A stretch of DNA of 32,500 nucleotides from Actinidia chinensis (lineage: Eukaryota > Streptophyta > Magnoliopsida > Ericales > Actinidiaceae), in assembly GCA_009663005.1 (NCBI GenBank), contig CM018889.1:6717512-6750011 (forward strand), in the 5' to 3' direction. The position numbers were made by a program, and so were the translations under genes. Each line of letters starts with the position of its first letter. Within the stretch, counting starts at the first letter, position 1. This document shows, piece by piece, positions 10,771-20,780 of this stretch. The notes under the pieces are model-generated. The model did not search any database. It was given only the letters and a program-made list of their open reading frames with translations, and had not been told where the DNA came from.

Positions 10771-11890
10771 CCATCACCTAACCAATCATTCTAGTGAGTG
10801 GGCTCTCTCAATGTTTTTTTTCTCTCAAAAATTATGCAAAGAATCATTTCCTTAGGAATTGTTAGCCCATATCTCAAATATATAGTCTAGGTCCTCCAAC
10901 TAGACGAAGGATCTGATTTTTTGAGTCATAATTTGGCTCAATTAAATACTAAAAGTCCTAGTATCTTATAATTTAATTGTAAGTAATTTAATTAATTCTA
11001 AATTAATTTCACAATAATTTGGATGGCACTCCAAAATAAAAAGACTATATACTCTTGATCGCTATTTTATTACCGTAACAAAACTGCTCTTCCAGAGTAC
11101 CAATAATTAAGTTTGAATTAATTAACTATCACCAAATCCTAAATTATTTTTACCCTCTGATTCATAATTCTTTTTCTATTTAGTCATTAAAAGAATAGTT
11201 CTTTATTTTGATAAATAATTTAATCGAAAAGACTAGATCCGAACTTTCAATGACTAATTATAATTAACTCTAAGCGATCCCCGCTCTCTCCTCGAAAGGT
11301 GAGATTCCATCTTGAGAATTAAGTTTTCTCCAGACCTACAATGAACACTTAATACCGAGGGATTGACCTCAGTTGGCCTTACTCATTTGTAAATCAAAGT
11401 TACAATTCAAGAACGGTGAGTTCACCATTCTCTCAGGATTAAGAGCATTGCAATAGTGAATGTAAATTTTATCATAAATCCACAATTTTATATGATATAT
11501 TTTATTATGATGATCCAGTTTAGTGTATTCGCTAAATACCAATACTTTAACCTAGAGTAACCTACTCTATGGATTAAGATAACGCATCTAGAGGTTAATA
11601 GTATATAGTTTTCGGCAGATTAAACGTCCGCCAACTCAACACCGCTACAACTAATTAAGTTTACTAGAATCAACTATAATATCTCCATGTGCAAAAACCC
11701 CTTTTTTCCAAATTTCACACATTATCATATCTCTAATAATATAGGAACATATCATCTCATGATATATAACATTATCCATATAATCTGATGATTAATAGAA
11801 CAACATCCAATTGTATGATAAAAATGAATTCTCTTCTAAATTCAATTAATATTTGGAATGTGGGAACAATTCCCAATAGAGACAACGTGC
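10771..11890. mobile_element. Copia-like LTR fragment (orientation unsure)
   Basis: Noncoding. Its right end (about 11760-11890) aligns with 16970-17090: both share TCATGATATATA, AACATCC, a TATTTGG stretch and a GGGA...TTCCC(C)A close. Since 16970-17090 sits upstream of a copia PBS at 17353, this is probably LTR sequence of a related copia element on the plus strand. A minus-strand LTR starting near the GGGAATTGTTCCC palindrome is equally conceivable, because the minus-strand integrase fragment begins right there. No PBS or PPT visible. Confidence 0.4.
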
Positions 11891-12262
11891 ATTGAATTTT
11901 CTCAACTAGAGATGCTTCATGCATTCTGATACTCGTTCTGCTGAGGTGTTCCACGTTCAGTGAAGGGTTTGACAATTCATTCTTTCAACAAACATTAAGG
12001 AATGTATCTGATTTGTACTCGCCACATTATTTGATCTGAGTTTCATTGATTTTTTTACCAGCGAAGTCTCCACCCATTGCTTCAAATTTAGAAAGATGTC
12101 AAGAACTTCATATCTATGGCTTCATAATGCTACACCAAAATTCGTCTGGAGAAATCATCGATAAATGTAACAAAATAGGTTTACCTCCTAAAGAAAATTT
12201 TGGTAGCTCCAACAACGTCAGTGTGAACATAATTCAAATTTTTCTACGGATTAGTAAAAGGA
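11850..12262 (-). pseudogene. Copia integrase fragment (decayed)
   Basis: Minus strand, right to left: NYVHTDVVGATK (about 12240-12205), then YFVTFIDDFSRR in two frames (about 12165-12130) with the catalytic Asp of the HTD and IDDFSR motifs, GGEYKSDTFLN (about 12020), GTPQQN (about 11950), and LVEKIQCTLSLLG (about 11900-11865), equivalent to the helix after the catalytic Glu. This is the D,D35E core of a second copia element. No RT or RNase H follows; the sequence passes straight into LTR-like DNA at about 11850-11890, so the element is a deletion remnant. Confidence 0.8.
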
Positions 12263-12289
12263 TAGTTCGGGGATGTGATTGGACTGATA

Positions 12290-12460
12290 AGCGTAGTCTA
12301 AATGCACTAAACGACCTAAGTTAGTCCTACATTAGGCTAAATTATGTCGTATCTTGTACTGAAAGTCATCCTTGCATTTATTGCAGATAAATGTTGATAA
12401 AGAAAGGATTACAAACCCTTAAAAGTGATCTGAAGTGCGGGGGGTACACATATCGAGGCT
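12290..12460. repeat. Inverted segment J, right copy
   Basis: Read on the minus strand it matches 10599-10770: ACCCCCCGCACTTCAGATCA, GACTTTCAGTACAAGATACG and GGACTAACTTAGGTC occur in the same order. It separates the integrase fragment from AT-rich DNA. No coding potential. Confidence 0.5.
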
Positions 12461-12876
12461 CATTGTCGGGATTTATCTCGGGAAAGGTTAAAATGTTCCT
12501 TGTAGATTGGAAGGAATGAAAGTTTGCCATTAGAAAGATCTCACAAATTTTCTACTTTGAAAATACATATAATTACAATACATAACAAAAATTATTATTT
12601 TAAATTGACAAAAATTTACAAAATAAAAATAATATTTTAAGACAAATTACAAAGACATTTATTAATGCATTGATACATACAACATTACAAATACAATTTT
12701 TTTTTTAAAATTTAACAAAAAAAAATAAACAAATTCACGTTTAACAAGTTATAGTGAGTATGGACTTCTAAAAAGCTTCAAATAGACTGGAGAAGAAAAA
12801 AATAGAAGACAAAAAGTGAAGATGATTGAAAAAACTTATTCACCATTTGAACGGTTTTTGAAAAACAAAGGGATTT
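12461..12876. other. AT-rich stretch, nothing recognised
   Basis: Very AT-rich with long A and T runs (12700-12725 among them) and no motif or long frame. It separates segment J from the family E copy 2 LTR and has no counterpart on the other side of the inverted arrangement. Confidence 0.6.
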
Positions 12877-14317
12877 TGTCACAGGCCAAAAAACCATTGC
12901 CTAATGCAGATCGAGGCTCATGATCGGCTTTGAATGGGCCCACCGAAGCCTACTTATCTTCATCCGAGTGATCATCTGGCATAATCTTTTAACATGAGCT
13001 AAATTTTTTTGCTTTTGCGGAAACGTCATATATCTGAAAATAAAAAAAGTGTACGCAGACAACGTATACAGAGTATTATGCCTAAATGTACTGTTTAACA
13101 ACATGTCATGGCCATTTAAATCACATACAACATCACATGGCCAAGATAATTACATAAAGTGTAGTCTAACCTTCTACAAAACATCATAATGGCCCTTGGC
13201 CACAACTTCATATGCTTGATTTCTTCCTTCGACGGCTCTTCTGATTGACTTCCTAAAAATAGTTTTCTAAAAACATAAACTTTATGCTTAGTGAATAACA
13301 ATGATACATGAAAGTGAAAATACATGGATAATTAGCATATAAGACATATATTATGAAATCATAATGTAAGCATATCATAAATTTCTTTTACTTGAACTTT
13401 CATTAAACTTGATGCTCACATAGACTTTCAAACTCATGCTCCATAGGCATGGTGTTTAGTTGGAACAACTCGGCATAACGTAGTGACCATATAGATCGGA
13501 TGGATCTTTAGGCCTAAGACGTATCGTAGTATAGATGGTCTTATTTCATGTCCTCCATCTATCTTAGAACTGGCGTTCTTGATTAAGGTCTCACCACGAG
13601 AGACCCCGAGTGTCACCATATGTACATACTTTGAACATACTTTATTTTTCATATAAATCATACATCCATGGGGTTTCGATTCATAGCATAACAACATTTG
13701 CATGTAGACATAGAGTTCATATGGAGAACATAATCCTTGATGCATCAAAAGCATGGAATACATTTGCATATAATGTAGTACAGGTTAAAAATATTTTTGA
13801 AAGTACATAATTTTTGTTCATGGCATCGTGTTAATCATCTTAGTTTCCTTGATTAGGTGCTAAGCCGCGTGTTCCTACATGTAAGGTACGAAGGGTCAAT
13901 ACTATGTCAAAGGAATATGAAATTAAACTAATATAAACTCTCAACCAGACCTTAGTACTTTTCGTTCTAGGTCACTATTTCTCTTAAACATGGGCTTAAG
14001 TCTCCTATAGGTAGTTTAAGGGCTTACCATAACTTGGGCACGAATAAAAATGTCCTAGGGAAAAAGGACAAACTATTTGAAAATGGCCCTGGCATTCGAA
14101 CATTGGAACCAAGGCTAAAACTGGCATTCGAATGCTAGGCTATGAAATAGTTACCGTTCGAACGTTAGGACAAAAGGATGATTTCAAACTCTTTAGACTA
14201 TCGAACGCTGCATAGAGGCATTCAAATGTTAAGGCAAAATATCTAGGTACCATTTGAACACTAAGAATGCATTGAAAGAGGTGTTCAGACACTGAGACTA
14301 AATCGGCTAATGTTACA
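12877..14317 (-). mobile_element. Gypsy-type LTR, family E copy 2
   Basis: In minus sense it ends GGCCTGTGACA at 12877 and matches 9200-10603 over most of its length; for instance the GATGCCATGAACAAAA word lies at about 13813-13828. The TTCGAA-type motif cluster is at 14085-14275. The GA-rich leader of copy 1 is missing, so the 5' third is lost or the TGTAACATTAGCC at 14317 marks a shortened variant. No target duplication found (GATTT left, CACTA right). Inverted relative to copy 1. Divergence is considerable, with many indels. Confidence 0.7.
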
Positions 14318-14366
14318 CACTACAGGCTAATGCATATTTTTTCTTAGTTTGGCAGTTCTCGACAGT

Positions 14367-14837
14367 TGCAAGAATGGTGTCTAGAGACACTTGGATGCAC
14401 AATAGGGAAGGAAATTGTGTCTAAAAACACTTATCCAAAGGGGCCACGAGTAATTGCAGAATGCTCATGTGATAGGCTGGTGTTATGACATATTTTCCTT
14501 TTGATAGTTGGGGGTCAACTGCCAAGACATGTGGCACGTGTTTGTGTATTTTGTAACTGTTGTGTTTGTCTATAAATTAGATAAAAGACTATGAAAAATT
14601 GGAGATAGAGTTGAACAAATTCTAAGGTAAGAATTGACGTTTCTGGCCTAAAAAGTTCTAAATATATTCTTTATATTGTTGGTGCGATAAAAAGGTTGAG
14701 TAGTCAAATTATTGTGTTGATTTTGTCTTCTTAAACCTCAAACATGTGTGTGGTTGTAGTTGTTTTTGACTGAGACTAAGTGTTGGACTTAATGTCATCG
14801 CAGGCAAATTTGGAGTCCAAAAATTGATCCTATGACA
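14367..14837 (+). mobile_element. 5' LTR of a gag-only gypsy-type element
   Basis: About 470 bp, repeated at 16342-16815: shared words include GGTGTCTAGAGACACTTGGA, GAGATAGAGTTGAACAAATT and GTTGGTGCGA. It ends TATGACA immediately before a PBS. Start is uncertain by about 10 bases (TGCAAGAA at 14367 or TGGTGTC at 14375). It carries a TATA box and a G-box. Confidence 0.85.
14535..14577 (+). promoter_or_regulatory. LTR promoter: G-box and TATA box
   Basis: CACGTG at 14535-14540 is a perfect G-box core, and TATAAAT at 14571-14577 is a good plant TATA box. The other LTR keeps the TATA box (16544-16550) but its G-box position is mutated to TGCATATG. Transcription would start about 30 bp downstream and run into the PBS and gag. 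Confidence 0.55.
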
Positions 14838-14852
14838 ATTGGTATCAAAAGC
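14838..14852 (+). promoter_or_regulatory. Primer-binding site (tRNA-iMet type)
   Basis: ATTGGTATCAAAAGC follows the LTR end directly and differs slightly from TGGTATCAGAGC, the complement of initiator tRNA-Met. It confirms plus-strand orientation. Confidence 0.85.
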
Positions 14853-14897
14853 ATGGTTTGTGCACATTTTATCCTACGAAATTGACTATTCCTTTCA

Positions 14898-15965
14898 AAT
14901 GGTTCAAGGATTGGAATTGGTACGGGAAAGAGTGACACGATGGAAGCCTTGGTGGGAACCAATCCTAATAAGGCTCGTTCATTGCAGATCGATTAGATAT
15001 AGTGGCAGATGGCTTTTTATCCTTAAAGGATTTTCATGAAAAACATGTTAAAAGTCTGCAACATGTTTTTCAGAAATGTTGGATGACTTGATGCTGTCGA
15101 GAGCATTGAAAGAAAAACTCAAGGATGTGAAATTGGAAATTTCAACTTGTGTGTGAATGAAGGTTGCGTGGCCAGTGCATGTATCGGCACTCGCTGTTTA
15201 CTCACAAGTTAGAGTCCCTAAACCAAAATTCCTTTAGCGATTTAGCTACATGAAGAGCCAACTAAGAGTGTGAGGAAATTTATGTAGGTATATGAGCAGT
15301 ATTTCAAGGTGCTCGCATTTTGGATGATGGGAAAGTCTTGATCACTAGCATGTATCTATCCGGAGATGCAAAACTCTGGTGGAGAATCTAAACAAGTGAT
15401 GAGAACGTCACATGGTTAAGACATGGGACACACTGAAGAAGGAATTAAAGGAACGATTCATGCTGATATTGTGTCATGTCATGGGTTGTGCATATGGAGT
15501 CGTGTTGTGTCGGCTGAGGCATACTGGCTCAGTGTGAGATTATGTGAAAGAGTTTAGTTCCTTGTTGTTGAACATCAGGGACATGTCAGAGGAAGACAAG
15601 CTCTTCAATTTTATGAGTGGATTGTAGAATTAGGCGCAGTTAGAGTTGGCATCGCCTTGGGCGTGAAGGATATGTCCTATACAATCCTTGCTGCAAATGG
15701 TTTGCTGACTACAAGTTAGGCAGTCCCTCAACTTCAGAGTTTCAAAGAGAACAAGTCTGGTGGGAAAAATGAGAAAGACAATGTTCAAAATTCAAGCCAA
15801 ATGCAGATGATTCACAAAGTAAGACTGGCCAATAAATAAGGGTTGTTTTATTTATGATGGGCTGCATCGAGCAAAGGATTGTCCCAAGCGCAAGGGGTTA
15901 AATGCCATTGTTGATGATGGAAGTAGGGAAGGATCTAATTCGAATATAATTAGAGTCAATCAATT
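14898..15965 (+). pseudogene. Ty3/gypsy Gag (decayed)
   Basis: Across frameshifts the plus strand gives a coiled-coil-like N-terminus starting near LVRERVTR (14920-14943), RVPKPK (about 15212), LITSMYLSGDAKLWW (about 15338-15382), DYVKEFSSLLLNIRDMSEED (about 15539-15598), KLFNFMSGL and a VKD remnant near 15665. This order is the plant gypsy retrotransposon Gag domain. A zinc knuckle follows at 15841-15890: CFIYDGLHRAKDCP, in which the second Cys is replaced by Tyr. After RVNQL (about 15953) the protease expected in full elements is absent. Several stops, so not functional. Confidence 0.88.
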
Positions 15966-16341
15966 GTAATTGATGAATGTAGTTCATGTTAAAGAGACCA
16001 TATTGATAAGGACGTCAGATTCTTCTGGTGGGGGTGGTTTGTTGCGACCTAGTTTTGAGAATTGGGCACAGGTATTGTGGGTTGGCATCTGCACTCAAAC
16101 CTGATGGCAAAGGCATGAGGGGGGCAGCCTGATGTTCAAGAGTTGTGATTTCTTGAGCAAATGCAAGGCAGAAGCAAAGCAATACCTGAATGCGAATAGT
16201 GTAAGTTGTGAACAAAGAAAGCTAGTCATGACTGTACAGAACCAAAAAAACTTGCCAGAGGCAGTGGTATTAGGCAAAACTTAGTGGAGGCAGTCGGGAC
16301 TGGGCAAACTCGGCAAGTGTCTTGGTTAGTTGATCAATAGT
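15966..16341 (+). other. Internal 3' region of the gag-only element
   Basis: About 375 bp between Gag and the 3' LTR with no protease, RT or integrase motif in any frame. No clear polypurine tract precedes the LTR; GTGGGAA at 16343-16349 is the only purine stretch and overlaps the possible LTR start. Its origin is unknown. Confidence 0.6.
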
Positions 16342-16815
16342 TGTGGGAATGGTGTCTAGAGACACTTGGATGCCACAATAGGCGAAGGAAATTATGTCTG
16401 AAGACACTGTCCAAAAGAGCTACAAGTAGTTGCAGAATGCTCATATGACAGGCTAGTGTTATGATAGATTTTTCCTTTGGAATTGGGGGTTCACTTTGCC
16501 AAGAATGTGCATATGTTGGATTTTTTCAAATATTGTGTTTATTTATAAATTAGACAAAAGACTATATGAAATTAGGAGATAGAGTTGAACAAATTCTAAG
16601 GCATAGAATTGGTGTTCTGGCCTAGAAATTTCTACGTGTAATCCTTATATTGTTGGTGCGACTAAAAAAGAGTTTTGACCTTGTAATTATTGTGGGTTGA
16701 TCTGTCTTCATAAACCTCTAACGTGGTATGTGGGTGTGGTTGTTTTTGGTTGAAACTAAGTGTTGAATTTAGTGCCATGCAGGCAAATTTGAGTCCGAAA
16801 ATTGACATTGTGACA
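16342..16815 (+). mobile_element. 3' LTR of the gag-only gypsy-type element
   Basis: Matches 14367-14837 end to end and closes with TTGTGACA at 16815. TATA box at 16544-16550. Many substitutions and small indels separate the two LTRs, so the insertion is old. The flanking five bases CCAAC have no clear partner upstream of the 5' LTR. Confidence 0.85.
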
Positions 16816-17350
16816 CCAACCATAAGAGATGGAGTAACCATCAATCATATTCATCAATCATGAATAATAGGCATGCTAATATACAGTATAAAATTAAAAG
16901 CATGTATATTAAAAAAATTGAGACAATTTGAAATCCGATCCTCGGTTTTATACAATAATTATTTCATGATATATATATTATTCATATCAGCCATGTTAAT
17001 AAAATAACATCCAAATGGTAATAATTAAAATAATTCTCATTTACATAATAATGAAATATTTGGATATATGGGCATTGAATTCCCCACAACATCAATCCGG
17101 TTGCCGGGGCAGCAAACAAGGCACTGCCCTAGCCACAGCGGCCAGTGCAGCAAGCAGCAACAATAACTGCTCAGGTATGAGGCTAGTTGACAACAGTAAG
17201 CTCGGGAATCGCTCCTTATTTTCTCATGATATTCAAATTATCTTTCACCTTCTCTTCCTCGATAAACATCGTCCGATTTACATGGCTTAACCTCTTTAAA
17301 GAAGAAAAAATTAAAATCATGTTTCCGTTTGAGTAATAGCGATCCCATCA
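16816..17350 (+). mobile_element. Copia 5' LTR, 3' portion
   Basis: This ends ...AGTAATAGCGATCCCATCA next to a PBS at 17351, a typical plant copia U5 end. It contains a CAG-rich stretch with GCACTGCCCTAGCC (17120-17160) and, upstream, the block shared with 11760-11890. The left end is lost where the gag-only element stops at 16815, so only part of the LTR remains. Confidence 0.6.
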
Positions 17351-17365
17351 ATTGGTATAAAAGTC
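17351..17365 (+). promoter_or_regulatory. Primer-binding site (tRNA-iMet type)
   Basis: ATTGGTATAAAAGTC resembles ATTGGTATCAGAGTC, complementary to initiator tRNA-Met, and sits directly after an LTR-like end. The copia Pol fragments downstream are on the same strand. Confidence 0.7.
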
Positions 17366-18205
17366 ACTCCATGTTAGTGCTTCAAGTTGATGATAAAAAG
17401 AGTTTTTATTCCTTGTTCTATTATATTCATCATTATACCAGAGTTTTATACATATATGTTGTAGTATCAAGTTACATTAAGGTATTGAATACCGATAAGT
17501 TATTATATAGAAACGAGGAATTGTTTATAAATTATTTTGTTTAAAATCTCTTGAAAGGTTTTCGATATTGTTTTATAGGTCAATAATAATTGAATCTCAA
17601 TTTTTTTCAATATTTTGGTATTTTTTAATCGCTATATTAGCATGTTCTAGTATTTATTATTGATGAAATATGATGATGTGTACTATATCTCTCATAGATG
17701 TCCAATTAGGAGCTGTAAATGGCAATTGACATTGAATTTTCCGTAAAAAGTGTCAAGCCATTGGTTTCTCTAATTTTTTATTATTTTAGATTTTGATGTA
17801 CAACCACCCATGTGTTGTAAATATTTATATGCCTTGAAGAAGACCAAAGATGCAAGATTTAATGAAACAATTAAGTAGATATCATAGATGGTTCATGAAG
17901 ATGGGCTATGAAGACAGCCTATATTTGATAAAAAAAAATATTTTCTTACAACAGGCTTTACCATACGAGAGAAATAGATTAATTTTTATTTTTTTTATTT
18001 TAATATTGATATGATGCTATTATATTTTAATAATATAGATCCGGGTAAATATTAATCATGATCTATGAATGACTTACCATGTGTTAATTAATTAATTTAA
18101 TTAAAAATTAATTTAAAAATGGGCAGTGCGATTTTTTTTTTGTGCATATGATGTAAAATGTAAATCCTCTTTTTAAAAAAATGAGTGGGAGATGGAGCCT
18201 AAAGG
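17366..18205 (+). other. Copia internal region, gag not recognisable
   Basis: AT-rich sequence between PBS and integrase. A short frame (17329-17544) starts near the PBS, but I see no Gag capsid or zinc-knuckle motif. Long A/T runs at 17975-18010 and 18080-18175 suggest deletion plus inserted AT-rich DNA. Confidence 0.5.
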
Positions 18206-18209
18206 TGCG

Positions 18210-19225
18210 AGTACCTCTCTAGTACTTTGATAAGTATTTTTTGAATGATGGGATTTTATTTCCCAGTTTTGCCAGCTCAAGGTATGCCTTAGCAGAATGG
18301 TATGGCTGAAAGAAAAAACTAAATTATTTTAGACATGGTGAGATATATGATGAGTTATTCTGATCTACCAACGTTCCTATGGGGATATTCTTAGAAACAA
18401 AACTTCACAATAAACTTAGTCCTAACTAAGTCTGTTCCAAACACTCCTATAGAGTTGGGACTGTCGTAAGACCAGCAGTAAGTATATACCACGTACAGAA
18501 TAGGGGATGCCAAGCATATGTGCTTAAGGGAAAGATTAGAAAGTTAGATACTAAGTCAAAAATTATTTTATTCGTAGGATATCCTAAAGGAACTAAATGC
18601 TGATTATTTTATGATCCCAAAGATAAATAGTATTAATGAACACTAATGTTGTTTTTTTGGAAGACGATTAATGATGCACCGAAAGTTAATGATTAGATAT
18701 GATCTTAAGGAATTGTCTGATACTCCCAGAGTACCATTAGAAGAAAGTTCTAATCCAAGAGAGGATGTTCTAGAAATCACTGGTTCACCACTTTTAGATC
18801 ATCGAGATCCACGTCGTAGTGGGGGAATTGTTAGTTACCTTATGGTTCCTATTTTTGGAGAGGGCTATCTCTGATGAACATAATTTGGATCCTAGTAATT
18901 ACATGAGCCGATTTTGACAAAAAAATTTAAAAAATTAGCAAGTGTTATGAGCATTGAGGATGACGTCTATATGAAGAACCTAGAATGATTTCATAGCTAA
19001 GTGCCAAGAACATTGTATGAAAGTTGACATAGGTCCATTTTTGGGCTTAAGCAAGCCTCCCAAAGTTGAAACATTCATTTTGATTAGGCGGGCCAATCAA
19101 ATCTTTGTTATAAACAAAATATGGATGAATCATTTGTGTATAAGAAGTACGAGCGAAGAGTGGTGATGCTGGATTTTGGCATAAATCTTCTTGTGTGGGA
19201 CACCATAATAAATGAGGTCGCGTCT
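18210..19225 (+). pseudogene. Copia integrase-RT fragment (decayed)
   Basis: The plus strand reads, with frameshifts, a QNGMAERKN segment (18293-18320, catalytic Glu of integrase), VRYMMSYSDLPTFLWGYS (about 18338-18392), KSVPNT (18430-18447), VLKGKIRKLDTKSK (about 18520-18562), FVGYPKGTK and FYDPKD (18570-18626), then the INT-RT linker with RRSGGIVS (about 18810-18835) and ISDEHNLDPSNYM (18868-18906). RT begins after a deletion: EDDVYM (about 18956), FGLKQAS (about 19040-19060), MDESFVYKKYERR (about 19123-19161), and a broken YVDD region near 19180-19205. RT is cut there and no RNase H or 3' LTR follows. Confidence 0.88.
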
Positions 19226-19656
19226 TAAAGTCGATTTTTCCGCTTTCTAATAGGTAATGTTGGTGAGAGCATTATTCTGCTTTCTTCTTAGTAGAAGAGT
19301 CTTGGTCTCTGGTTTTTCTTTCTCTCTCAAGTCTTTTGTTGTCTTTGTCTCTCTTTCTATTTTCTCTGCTTTGTGACTCTAGAGGTTTTGTTTGTAGAAA
19401 TTCACGAAATGTGAGTAAAGTGAAACATTTGAGAGAGTTTGTATCTGTATTTGATTTCTCCAGATAGTGAAGTTCGCTTTTGCTTGCTGCCACCGAAAAT
19501 GTAGGCAATTTGCTGAACCTTGAAATATTATGTTGCCTGTGCTGTGCGTGTGTACTGATTGTGTGTGTGATTGATGTGATTGATTTGAGCAACAACACTA
19601 GTTTTAATCTCAACTACATAATGTACGTTTACATTACAAGAACACATAGCTACAAT
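19226..19656 (+). mobile_element. Possible copia LTR U5 remnant
   Basis: A pyrimidine-rich zone (19300-19375) is followed by GT-rich sequence (19540-19600), a layout often seen in the R-U5 part of plant copia LTRs. It does not match the 17100-17350 LTR end, so it is not the missing 3' LTR of the preceding element. Frames here (19272-19613 minus, 19480-19842 plus) look incidental. It is the left flank of the solo LTR at 19657. Confidence 0.3.
19652..19656. repeat. Target-site duplication ACAAT (left)
   Basis: Five bases ACAAT directly before the LTR start TGTAAG, repeated exactly at 22284-22288 after the LTR end. Confidence 0.85.
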
Positions 19657-20369
19657 TGTAAGATGTTGAAATTTAGAAACTCAATAATTCAAGCGGCCCT
19701 ATATGTAGAATCGGATGATAAATACAAATTATGTAAAGTACATGTTATATATAGAGATTTTAATGCTTTTATGTTCCATACATTATATTATGATTTTTGG
19801 AATATTTTCAATAACATAAATTTTACTCAAAAAGATTTATGATAAAGCGTAACAAAAAATATAAAATAAAAACATGTGTCCAAGTTCACCATAAATGGGC
19901 CATGTGGACACATAAGTCACCCACTAGCCATTAATGTTGGGTTGACTCACCCCAGAGTCACCATATGACTCACCCCGTGCATGACAAGTCAAAAAGACAC
20001 TTCTGTTTTTGTTTGCCCAAACCTTGTAGTTGGAAACCTTATGCAGTTTGGAGAGAGAAAGAAGAAAAGAAAAAAAAGAAGAATTTTGAGAAAGAGAGAG
20101 AGAGTTAACTGAGAAAGACGAGAGTGAAACTGGAAGTTCAAGAGGGAAAGAGATAGCAACGAAGAATTATTTCGGTTATTTTTCACATGGTAAACCTTTC
20201 CACTCCCCAACTTTTGTGCTTTTTTTTTTCCATTTTGATAAGCCGTTCTAGTACATATGTTTGAGTAATATGCCTGCATATTAAACTTCATAATACTTTG
20301 AAAATACGACAACGAGATCCGTTTTAGGATTTGCAAAATTTCAAGTATAGCGTTACAACCTTGTTTTTT

Positions 20370-20383
20370 GGGGGGGGGGGGGG
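20370..20383. repeat. Homopolymer run, G14
   Basis: Fourteen G after a run of six T inside the solo LTR. The homologous place in the 28073 copy reads TTTTGGCCCC, so the run is a local expansion or a sequencing artefact. Confidence 0.8.
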
Positions 20384-20569
20384 TTTCAAAGCCATAACTA
20401 GTATTTGGTATAATTATTAACTCTTCATATGAAAACCTTTTGATTTGATTTCGATTCAAGTACGTTAGAATAGCTTGTCCAAAATACCTACAACTTGGCT
20501 TCAATAGGTATTTTCCAATTTTGAGGTTAGGTGGCCAAGGAAAAAACCAATTCTCTATTTTTCTCAGTG

Positions 20570-20780
20570 GGACCGGTTGAAGCTAAAAGATCAAATGGGT
20601 TGAGCATATATATTTTAGGCCCTTAATCATGTTGGACCAGTCAGGACATTTTTTTCGATCGGTTGAGCCTATATGTTTTAGGTCCCTAATCATGCTAGGA
20701 ATGGCGAATAGTTTCCCTGATCATGTTGGCCGCATATATGTTTTAAGTCTCTGAGTATGCTTAAACCGGTTGAGCGTGAC
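20570..20780. repeat. ~65-bp tandem units with CCGGTTGA motif
   Basis: CCGGTTGA-like words at about 20572, 20595 (GGGTTGA), 20657 (TCGGTTGA) and 20765 punctuate three copies of a TATATGTTTTAGG..CC.TAATCATG unit starting at about 20604, 20669 and 20733. The period is 64-65 bp. Confidence 0.7.

Noticed and set aside
13434..13769. 111-codon frame on the minus strand
   Set aside because: Within the family E LTR; the homologous stretch of copy 1 has no matching frame.
19272..19613. 113-codon minus-strand frame
   Set aside because: Comes from a pyrimidine-rich, LTR-like stretch; basic and low in complexity, no recognised domain.
19989..20504. 171-codon frame on the minus strand, longest in the window
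   Set aside because: Lies wholly inside a solo LTR over GA- and G-rich tracts; no domain, and the sister LTRs do not keep it open.
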